Positions 1 through 5,382 of a DNA stretch of 8,594 nucleotides are shown in pieces. Under the pieces are notes generated by a model. That model made no database searches. It saw only the letters and a list, made by a program, of their open reading frames with translations, and was not told the DNA's origin. The number at the start of each line of letters is the position of its first letter. Within the stretch, counting starts at the first letter, position 1. This stretch comes from Candidatus Iainarchaeum sp. (lineage in GTDB: Archaea; Iainarchaeota; Iainarchaeia; Iainarchaeales; DTGL01). The translations under genes and the position numbers were made by a program. Location of the stretch: positions 1 to 8,594 of the forward strand of contig JAGHBI010000021.1 of NCBI GenBank assembly GCA_021161055.1. The letters are read 5' to 3'.

Positions 1-716
1 AATTAAAAGAAACAGATAAGGTTCTGGAAATAGGCGCTGGCACGGGCTTTCTTACTAGAGAACTGTGTAAGCATTGCAAGGTTTTCGCTGTTGAAATCGA
101 TGAGGTGCTTTGCGAGCTCTTGGGAAAGGAGCTCACTCATGTCAATGTTGAGATTCTTTGTGGGGATTTCCTAAAGATAGAATTGCCAGATTTCAACAAG
201 GTTGTCTCGATACCGCCTTACCACATAAGCAAGAAAATAATGTTTAAGCTTTTAAGGCACGGCTTTGAGCTTGCAGTGCTTGTCTTTCAGGATGAATTTG
301 CAGAAAAGCTTGTAGCGCAGCCAGGGTTTCCGCAGTACTCAGCACTGAGCGTACTCTGTCAGTACAAGACCGAGCCAAATATAATTGGAACGATCGGTCC
401 AGGCTCGTTTTTTCCAAAACCAAAGGCAAAGTCAGCAATTATTAGGCTTGTTTCAGCTCAGAGGGAATGCAAGGTATTGAACGAAGAGCTGTTTTTCAGG
501 TTCGTTGTGGAGCTTTTCAGATACAGGAAAAAGAACGTTGAGAATGCATTGCTGTGCAGCAGGAATTTTATAGAAAGTGGATTTGGTTTGAAACACAGAG
601 AAGCGACAAAAGCGCTTGCAGGATTTGACCTAACAAAAAAGGTTGACCTTACGGAAGTTGGGGAATTCATCGAGATGTTCAATGCCCTTTGCGCTTTCTC
701 TGGGAGCGTACAATAA
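1..716 (+). CDS. rsmA: Dim1/KsgA-type 16S rRNA adenine N6-dimethyltransferase, 5' partial
   Basis: Predicted to dimethylate the two adjacent adenines of the helix 45 loop of 16S rRNA with S-adenosylmethionine late in small-subunit assembly. The frame is open from base 3 and gives 237 residues; about 30 N-terminal residues are missing compared with the usual archaeal length near 270. Visible residues 9-17 are the SAM motif I (EIGAGTGFL), 29-33 the acidic motif II (AVEID), and further on come FQDEFAEKL and the family signature FFPKPKAKSAIIRL. A basic YRKKNVENAL segment matches the C-terminal RNA-binding domain. Motif IV reads SIPPYHIS at 207-230, where the family normally has N-L/I-P-Y, so the usual Asn is absent. 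The GTG at 105 is internal, not a start. The last 38 bases overlap the convergent gene at 679-1113. Family assignment is firm; full methylation activity is uncertain. Confidence 0.93.
   Translation, partial: LKETDKVLEIGAGTGFLTRELCKHCKVFAVEIDEVLCELLGKELTHVNVEILCGDFLKIELPDFNKVVSIPPYHISKKIMFKLLRHGFELAVLVFQDEFAEKLVAQPGFPQYSALSVLCQYKTEPNIIGTIGPGSFFPKPKAKSAIIRLVSAQRECKVLNEELFFRFVVELFRYRKKNVENALLCSRNFIESGFGLKHREATKALAGFDLTKKVDLTEVGEFIEMFNALCAFSGSVQ
635..650 (-). terminator. Possible hairpin plus T-run terminator of the small secreted protein gene
   Basis: Read on the minus strand, AAGG-TCAA-CCTT is followed directly by further T residues (six T in a row at 640-635), starting about 29 bases after the stop codon of the 679-1113 gene. 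A short stem with a T-run suits archaeal oligo-T termination. It lies inside the coding sequence of the opposing methyltransferase gene (its Thr-Lys-Lys-Val codons), so the T-run may only be a by-product of that coding sequence. Confidence 0.28.
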
Positions 717-1113
717 ACAGCACAATAAATCCGATCAGAGGTGTCAGGAAAGAACCCTCAGGAACGAAAAACCAGAAAGAGGGCTTAACGTTTACATATT
801 TAAACAGCATGCAAGGGTCACAGTTTGAACTCATTGTTGCTTTGATTTTATAGACCCCAGCACTCAAATTTGTAAAGGTCACCGCACCAAGGCTGCATGA
901 AACCCCTATTGAATAGAGCTCTTCATCATTCTCGCCATAAAGGGTTATTGTAACAATATTCGCATCTGCTTCCTTGCATCTCACATATACATCGAGGTTT
1001 TCGCCCTCATTAATGGGTTCTGCTGTTATGCTAACAAGCCCATTGATAGCATATGCGAACTGTGCCAGGGACAGGAAAGAAACCAGCACCAAAGCTAAAA
1101 ACACACTTCTCAT
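679..1113 (-). CDS. Small secreted protein with C-terminal VPEG-TM-basic sorting-type tail
   Basis: Function unknown; 144 residues. Residues 1-22 form a classical signal peptide ending AYA, with cleavage likely before Ile23. The mature part (about 23-110) looks like a single beta-sandwich domain: alternating strand-like segments, an NEGENLDVYV opening and a VYKIKATM strand near the end. It carries four cysteines (46, 73, 98, 101, the last two as CDPC), which could form two disulfides outside the cell. The C-terminus has three parts: FFVPEGS at 115-121, a hydrophobic helix at about 122-135, and a basic end RSQRKRKGH. This order resembles archaeosortase substrates (PEF-CTERM/PGF-CTERM type); a plain C-terminal membrane anchor is the alternative. 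The ATG at 1113 has GGTG six bases upstream and a TTTAAATA box at 1171-1178, so it may be transcribed apart from the pyr operon. No close family was recognised. Confidence 0.75.
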   Translation of the reverse strand: MRSVFLALVLVSFLSLAQFAYAINGLVSITAEPINEGENLDVYVRCKEADANIVTITLYGENDEELYSIGVSCSLGAVTFTNLSAGVYKIKATMSSNCDPCMLFKYVNVKPSFWFFVPEGSFLTPLIGFIVLFIVRSQRKRKGH

Positions 1114-1170
1114 TTACTGCACCGCATTCTATACATTTTATATTTTCACTAAATTTATTGCCTGACCTTT

Positions 1171-1178
1171 TATTTAAA
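1171..1178 (-). promoter_or_regulatory. TATA box candidate for the small secreted protein gene
   Basis: The minus strand reads TTTAAATA here, an exact match to the archaeal TATA consensus TTTAWATA. It lies about 58 bases before the ATG at 1113, which would put the transcription start near 1148 and give a leader of roughly 35 bases holding the GGTG ribosome binding site (1120-1123). The box sits in the 70-base gap after the phosphorylase stop codon, so it could separate this gene from the pyr operon. Confidence 0.5.
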
Positions 1179-1183
1179 CATTA

Positions 1184-2704
1184 CTAAAAGATCTTCTTTA
1201 TAATTATCCTGCTCAGCTCGATTCCATTATTGCGTTTTGCCTCTTTCATGGCAGAAGCCAGTTTTCTCTTGTTCTCTGCAAATATTTCGTAAAGCACCGC
1301 GCCTTTTTTTATGCTATCACCAACATCCACATGCAAAAGAACGCCTGCTTTTTTATCGTATGGAGCACCTGCAGCCCTTGCAATATTTGTCAAACGCCTC
1401 ACATCTATGCGAGCTATTTCGCCCTCTTTTTTAGCGCAAATGCCTGCTTTGTATTGCGCTAGTTCGATATCCTTTGAACTGAAGATATTGCCTTGCTGTG
1501 CTTTTATTATTTGTTTCATCTTTTTCAATGCCTTGCCAGAGCGCAGTATCTTTTTTGCCAGCTCAAAGCCCCTGCCCTGCTTTGCCTTTCCTACAAGCTC
1601 AAAGAGCACGCCGGAAAGCTCACAGCTTTTTTGCGCTAAATTATCAAAGCACTTACCTTCAAGGATACGCATAACATGCCTTGCCTCAAGAGCTGGCCCA
1701 AATGCAGGACCTGAAGGCATTGTGCCATCTGTTATAACCGCTTCGATATGGATTCCGAGCTTCCTTCCAACCGCTAAGAACCTACCTGCAAGCATCTCCG
1801 CTTCGCTTTTGTTCTCTATCTTAAGCCCCTTCCCAATAGGGATATCAATAACAACATACTGTGAACCAACCGATGCCTTTTTTGCGAGCACGCTAGCGAT
1901 TATCTGCCCCTGCGGATTTAAGGAAAGAGGATACTCAATCTTTATTATTTTTTCATCCACCGGAGCTAAATTGAGTGCTCCGCCCCATGCGATTACGCCA
2001 CCTATTCGCTCAGTTATCTCTTTTATCTCTTCAGGCTGCAGACAGACATTTGCAAGCACCTCCATAGCATCAGCTGTGCCTGCTGCAGAAGTTATCGAAC
2101 GCGAGGATGTTTTTGGAATATAGAGGCCTGCGGAAGCAACAATCGGAACAATTATCATCGTTGCTCTGCCGTTTATGCCGCCTATGGAATGTTTATCAAC
2201 TATTGGTTCAACATCAAAATGTATGCGCTTCCCATTCTCTATCAGCGCTTTTGTCATTGCAACGGTTTCAGCCATATTATAGCCGCGAATATATACAGCG
2301 CTCATAAATGCGCCAGCTTCAACATCGCTAAGCCTGTTCTGGTCAAGGTCTCTGACAATCGTTCTTATCTCTGAAGCGGTTAATGCTTTGCCGAGAATCT
2401 TTTTCTTTATATACTCAACGCTTTTAGGCCTTTCAACCGCACGCACTTTCAGAGTGCATTCTCCTTTCACTTTGAGCGCATGCAATATATCCTCGAAAAG
2501 ACCTATCTCCTCGCGAGATACCAAGGAATGGGTAACATCAATTATTGCAATCAAGCTTTTCTTGGTTTTTGGATTCTTTATTTCAACCCTGTCTAATGGC
2601 ATTATGCCGAGTTCCCTAGCAACATCTTCATGCAAGATTGCAACTGGCTTGCCCGCCTTTATTGGCAACACTCTTGCATTTAAACTCAAAGTGAATCCAT
2701 CCAT
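1184..2704 (-). CDS. deoA: AMP/pyrimidine nucleoside phosphorylase (archaeal AMPpase family)
   Basis: Predicted to split nucleoside 5'-monophosphates with phosphate into free base and ribose 1,5-bisphosphate; the Thermococcus enzyme accepts AMP, CMP and UMP. The product can enter the archaeal route through ribose-1,5-bisphosphate isomerase and form III RuBisCO. From the ATG at 2704 the protein has 506 residues, close to the usual 503. An archaeal N-terminal domain (about 1-85) is followed by the helical domain, the phosphate loop with VDKHSIGG (169-176), the family signature KTSSRSITSAAGTAD (198-212), APVDEKI (247-253) holding the expected catalytic Asp, and a PYNP-type C-terminal domain with GVLLHVDVGD (454-463). 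GGTGG four bases before the ATG decides the start; an in-frame extension to 2857 has no family support. The gene is last in the pyr cluster, 118 bases after pyrK. The phosphate loop looks one residue shorter than in other archaeal members. Substrate preference cannot be told from sequence. Confidence 0.9.
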   Translation of the reverse strand: MDGFTLSLNARVLPIKAGKPVAILHEDVARELGIMPLDRVEIKNPKTKKSLIAIIDVTHSLVSREEIGLFEDILHALKVKGECTLKVRAVERPKSVEYIKKKILGKALTASEIRTIVRDLDQNRLSDVEAGAFMSAVYIRGYNMAETVAMTKALIENGKRIHFDVEPIVDKHSIGGINGRATMIIVPIVASAGLYIPKTSSRSITSAAGTADAMEVLANVCLQPEEIKEITERIGGVIAWGGALNLAPVDEKIIKIEYPLSLNPQGQIIASVLAKKASVGSQYVVIDIPIGKGLKIENKSEAEMLAGRFLAVGRKLGIHIEAVITDGTMPSGPAFGPALEARHVMRILEGKCFDNLAQKSCELSGVLFELVGKAKQGRGFELAKKILRSGKALKKMKQIIKAQQGNIFSSKDIELAQYKAGICAKKEGEIARIDVRRLTNIARAAGAPYDKKAGVLLHVDVGDSIKKGAVLYEIFAENKRKLASAMKEAKRNNGIELSRIIIKKIF

Positions 2705-2707
2705 AAA

Positions 2708-2713
2708 ACCACC
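2708..2713 (-). promoter_or_regulatory. Shine-Dalgarno sequence that sets the phosphorylase start
   Basis: The minus strand reads GGTGG four bases before the ATG at 2704-2702, complementary to the archaeal 16S rRNA tail (CACC core). It supports the 506-residue product over the in-frame TTG at 2857 or ATG at 2830. Confidence 0.65.
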
Positions 2714-2750
2714 AATCGAGGAGGTTGCTCTATAGAATAGAGTCTCATTG

Positions 2751-2760
2751 TTTAAAAAAG
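2751..2760 (-). promoter_or_regulatory. Weak TATA-like box before the phosphorylase gene
   Basis: The minus strand reads CTTTTTTAAA, an imperfect TATA-like element about 47 bases before the ATG at 2704. If used, transcription would begin near 2727, giving a leader of about 23 bases that keeps only the SD-hiding arm of the leader structure. The same T-run could instead act as a weak terminator behind the 2788-2804 hairpin. Confidence 0.2.
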
Positions 2761-2822
2761 TATTGCAACAGGAACCTCCAGCGATCAGAGAAACTACGTT
2801 TCTCCGATACCTCTTCCTTTTT

Positions 2823-3590
2823 TTATTCATGAACCATGAACTCCCTAATGCTTGCAAGTGTTTTTCCTGAAAAAACAGGGCCGTCTTTGCAAACCAGTTT
2901 GCTGCCTAGAGCACAATGGCCGCAAATACCAACAGCACATTTCATTCTTCGCTCTAAAGAGAACTGCGATTTAATGTTGTAATGTTTGCATAGTGCAAGA
3001 ACTTGCACCATCATTGGCTCTGGTCCGCAGCAATAAATGCAATCATACCTTTTGCTTGCAAGCAAACGTTTTAGCAATTCAATGCAGGTGCCTTTTTTAC
3101 CAAAGGAGCCATCCTCGGTACTGACAAAAAGCTCTGCAACCTTTTCAATCCTCTCCAAAAAGACCAATTGGTCTCTCTTTCTTACTCCATAAACAAAATC
3201 CACCATTGCACCATTATTTGAAAGCGTCTCCGCTAAACGAACAAGTGCTGCAATGCCAATGCCGCCAGCAACCAAACAGGCATGCTTCACATTTTCATAT
3301 TTGAATCCCTTCCCATAAGGACCGCGAATTCCAACACAATCACCTACTTTCAGCTCAAACATCTTTTTTGTGAACAAGCCTCTTTTCTTAACTGCCAGCT
3401 CCAAAGGGTTTGTTTTTGTTGGACTGAAAGGTCTTTCGCCGATGCCAGGCAGCCACAGCATTATGAACTGTCCTGGCTTTGCCTTGAGTTTACATTCAAA
3501 CTCAAATATTTTTATATCTGCACCATAGCTCTGCACATTTATAATTTTCGCGCCAACAAACCTGTTCCTTTCGAATCTACTGGTGAGCAA
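2823..3590 (-). CDS. pyrK: Dihydroorotate dehydrogenase electron transfer subunit (FAD, 2Fe-2S)
   Basis: Passes electrons from the FMN of PyrD through a 2Fe-2S cluster and FAD to NAD+, making a class 1B dihydroorotate dehydrogenase. The 255 residues show the ferredoxin-reductase order: FAD-binding barrel with GQFIMLWLPG (40-49) and RPFSP (53-57), NAD-binding domain with AGGIGIAA (108-115) and CCGPEPMM (187-194), then the cluster loop with Cys218, Cys223, Cys226 and Cys234 followed by KDGPVF. All four cluster ligands are present and the length is normal. The best start is a TTG at 3590, inside the last codons of pyrD (14-base overlap), with GGAG ten bases upstream; no ATG lies near it, so the exact start is less sure than the gene. 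The overlap suggests coupled translation with pyrD, as expected for a stoichiometric complex. Confidence 0.95.
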   Translation of the reverse strand: MLTSRFERNRFVGAKIINVQSYGADIKIFEFECKLKAKPGQFIMLWLPGIGERPFSPTKTNPLELAVKKRGLFTKKMFELKVGDCVGIRGPYGKGFKYENVKHACLVAGGIGIAALVRLAETLSNNGAMVDFVYGVRKRDQLVFLERIEKVAELFVSTEDGSFGKKGTCIELLKRLLASKRYDCIYCCGPEPMMVQVLALCKHYNIKSQFSLERRMKCAVGICGHCALGSKLVCKDGPVFSGKTLASIREFMVHE

Positions 3591-4488
3591 AACCTATCAA
3601 CTCCTCAATGCTTCCATAACCATGCTCTTTCATCCATCGGGAAAGCTCCTCACAACATTTTCTAAAAACGCAGGGGCCGCGCTGCAGAATACCTGTGGCA
3701 ATGCCAACAGCGCTTGCTCCTGCCATAAGCATTTCTATTACATGCTCGCCTTGTGAAACGCCACCAAGGCCGATTATGGGAATCTTTAAATGCTCATAGA
3801 GCTCATATATTGCACGAACAACCATTGGCCTTATTGCAGGCCCGGAAACGCCACCAACCTTAAATGATAGCACAGGTTTTGCTGTGTTTATATCAATTAC
3901 CATTCCAGGGCCAAGAGTGTTTGAGCATGTGATTGCATCAGCGCCAGCTTTCTCTGCTGCTAACGCGATTTCAACAAAATTAGGCAAACCTGCGTTTATT
4001 TTGAGAAAAATTGGCTTTTTCGTTTCTTTCCTGCAGGCCTTAATAATAGCCCTTACTTTCTCAACATTGGATTGCCCCGCCAGCAACCCATAGCTTGGGG
4101 TATGCGGGCATGAAACAGGAAGCTCTATCGCTGCAAAGTCGAGCTTATCAAATGCACTAACAAGTTTGGCGAAGTCGCGAGCATTGCTTGCTGTACAGCT
4201 TCCAAAAATAGGTACTGAAAAGCAGCTGAGGTCGGCAAACTCCTCTAAAGCAGCAGAAAGGCCCATATTGCAGTAGCCAAAGGCATTCAGCACACCTGCC
4301 TCGAAAAAGGCAACATTCGGCGTATCGTGACCGGAACGTTTCTCCAAGGTTATGCTTTTTATGGTCAGCGCACCTGCGCCGCCTCTTTGCGCTATGAGGA
4401 GGTTGTTTTTATTCAGACCAAGAACGCCTGAAGCTAACACCAGAGGGTTTTTGAGTTTGATTCCGCAAATGCTTGCTTGCAAATCCAT
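3577..4488 (-). CDS. pyrD: Dihydroorotate dehydrogenase catalytic subunit, class 1B
   Basis: Oxidises dihydroorotate to orotate using FMN and works with PyrK, encoded directly downstream. With the ATG at 4488 it has 303 residues, the usual length of the class. Visible motifs are NPLVLASGVLG (14-24), TIKSIT (42-47, FMN-contacting Lys44), VLNAFG (66-71), the active-site loop LPVSCPH (123-129) with catalytic Cys127, LKIN (162-165), SNTLGPG (189-195), GGVSGPAIRP (212-221) and the FMN phosphate site GLGGV...AGASAVGIATG. Cys instead of Ser at the base position marks class 1. The loop has Pro124 where most members have Asn (LNxSCP). GGTG seven bases upstream favours 4488 over the ATG at 4503, which lacks a ribosome binding site, and the TTG at 4521, which would overlap pyrF. 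The gap to pyrF is 19 bases. Confidence 0.95.
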   Translation of the reverse strand: MDLQASICGIKLKNPLVLASGVLGLNKNNLLIAQRGGAGALTIKSITLEKRSGHDTPNVAFFEAGVLNAFGYCNMGLSAALEEFADLSCFSVPIFGSCTASNARDFAKLVSAFDKLDFAAIELPVSCPHTPSYGLLAGQSNVEKVRAIIKACRKETKKPIFLKINAGLPNFVEIALAAEKAGADAITCSNTLGPGMVIDINTAKPVLSFKVGGVSGPAIRPMVVRAIYELYEHLKIPIIGLGGVSQGEHVIEMLMAGASAVGIATGILQRGPCVFRKCCEELSRWMKEHGYGSIEELIGFAHQ

Positions 4489-4491
4489 TGA

Positions 4492-4499
4492 AAAGCACC
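4492..4499 (-). promoter_or_regulatory. Shine-Dalgarno sequence that sets the pyrD start
   Basis: The minus strand reads GCGGTGC here, giving a GGTG core about seven bases before the ATG at 4488. The earlier in-frame ATG at 4503 runs into this GGTG and has no purine-rich site of its own. Confidence 0.55.
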
Positions 4500-4507
4500 G
4501 CATATCG

Positions 4508-5368
4508 CTATTTAAAACCAATCTCCCTATTGAGCTCCTTTAATGCCCTTACTGTTGAGCCTGCAAAATCCTCGCTTTCGAATCGCTCATAGGCATAGTT
4601 CAGACCGCTTGATGAGTTTATCCTGACAATTGTCAGGTTATAACCTGCACTTTTTAATACTTCAGCAGTATCGCTTGCAGAACCACCCTGTGCGCCAACA
4701 CCAGGTATAAGCAAAGGTATCTCTATGCTTGGGCTTTTCTTGAATGTTCCCAATATTTTCCCAAGCTCAGGCAGAGATGTTGCACCCACTATACTGCCAA
4801 GGTTGCCTTTGCTGTTCGAGGCCCAGATTATGAGCTTTTTGGCTAAGGTGATGTAAAGAGGTTCCCCGGAAGTATTGCGAAGATTCTGGAATTCCTTAGC
4901 GCCGGGATTTGAGCTCCTGGTCAGCACATAGACACCTTTGCCACGCTTGCAGAACTCAAGGAAAGGCTCTATGGAGTCGCGACCAAGGAATGCCTGAACG
5001 GTGCATGCGTCCGCTTGCCAGAAATCAAACATTTCTTTTGCGTAAGCAATGCAAGATTTGCCAATGTCAGTGCGCTTTGCATCAAGTATCACTGGCACCG
5101 AAGTTTCCTTGCACATAGATATCACCTTCTTTAGCGCCCTCAACCCCGCAAAGCCGTACTGTGCATAGAAGGCATAGTTTGGCTTAAACGCAGCAGGCAG
5201 ACAGTTTTCAGCGATGCAAGCGTTGATTATTTCCGAATAAAACTCAACAATTGTTTGCTCCGCATCCTTGCCTCGCAAAGGTATGCGTTCTAACACAGGG
5301 TCAAGGCCCATGCAAACTATGCTCTTATTTTTTTCAGCCGAACTTTTCAGCAATTCAATAAATTGCAC
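4508..5368 (-). CDS. pyrF: Orotidine 5'-phosphate decarboxylase, type 2 (long) subfamily
   Basis: Last step of UMP synthesis: decarboxylates OMP without a cofactor. From the GTG at 5368 it has 286 residues, matching the long type 2 subfamily rather than the roughly 210-residue type 1 form of many archaea. Motifs are MGLDP (20-24), FKPNYAFY (61-68), the catalytic tetrad segment LDAKRTDIG (95-103, Asp96-Lys98-Asp101), LTRSSNPG (149-156), IPGVGAQGG (221-229) and INSSSGLNYA (250-259). In this last motif the family usually has NSSR, with Arg binding the substrate phosphate; here Ser254 (codon AGC) takes that place. The GTG at 5377 lies inside the AGGAGGTG ribosome binding site, so the GTG at 5368 is the better start. 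The gap to pyrE is 12 bases and the ribosome binding site overlaps the pyrE stop codon. Confidence 0.94.
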   Translation of the reverse strand: MQFIELLKSSAEKNKSIVCMGLDPVLERIPLRGKDAEQTIVEFYSEIINACIAENCLPAAFKPNYAFYAQYGFAGLRALKKVISMCKETSVPVILDAKRTDIGKSCIAYAKEMFDFWQADACTVQAFLGRDSIEPFLEFCKRGKGVYVLTRSSNPGAKEFQNLRNTSGEPLYITLAKKLIIWASNSKGNLGSIVGATSLPELGKILGTFKKSPSIEIPLLIPGVGAQGGSASDTAEVLKSAGYNLTIVRINSSSGLNYAYERFESEDFAGSTVRALKELNREIGFK

Positions 5369-5374
5369 ACAAAG

Positions 5375-5382
5375 CACCTCCT
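5375..5382 (-). promoter_or_regulatory. Strong Shine-Dalgarno sequence for pyrF overlapping the pyrE stop
   Basis: The minus strand reads AGGAGGTG, the best match to the archaeal anti-Shine-Dalgarno in the window. It lies six bases before the GTG at 5368, and its first bases are part of the pyrE stop codon TAG, so ribosomes ending pyrE stand on the pyrF entry site. Confidence 0.75.

Larger units (their letters stand above)
2705..2822 (-). promoter_or_regulatory. Structured leader between pyrK and the phosphorylase gene
   Basis: This 118-base gap is the largest in the operon and holds three inverted repeats in about 85 bases. GAGAAAC-TAC-GTTTCTC lies at 2788-2804 and CTCTAT-AGA-ATAGAG at 2728-2742. 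A longer-range pair, GGAGGTT at 2720-2726 with AACCTCC at 2773-2779, encloses the second hairpin. In the mRNA the AACCUCC segment (2726-2720) can alternatively fold onto the Shine-Dalgarno GGUGGUU (2713-2707) with one mismatch and a six-base loop. The two pairings exclude each other, so one exposes and the other hides the ribosome binding site. Pairings are read directly from the sequence; the switching role is inferred. No known riboswitch class was recognised. Confidence 0.45.

Noticed and set aside
105..716. Methyltransferase starting at the GTG at 105
   Set aside because: The frame is open to the window edge, and the upstream codons encode the SAM motifs EIGAGTG and AVEID, so this GTG is internal and the gene is cut by the window.
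1311..2123. Open frame of 270 codons on the + strand opposite the phosphorylase gene
   Set aside because: It is antisense to strongly conserved phosphorylase motifs, is Ser/Pro/Ile rich with no recognisable domain, and has no ribosome binding site; it is a shadow of the real gene.
2788..2804. Hairpin as an intrinsic terminator of the pyrK transcript
   Set aside because: The next T-run on the minus strand (2756-2751 region) is about 30 bases away rather than adjacent, so a classical terminator is not supported.
4489..4521. TTG at 4521 or ATG at 4503 as the pyrD start
   Set aside because: Neither has a ribosome binding site, the TTG overlaps pyrF, and the family N-terminus aligns with the ATG at 4488, which follows GGTG.
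5369..5377. GTG at 5377 as the pyrF start
   Set aside because: This GTG is part of the AGGAGGTG Shine-Dalgarno sequence itself; the GTG nine bases later has correct spacing and gives a family-like N-terminus.
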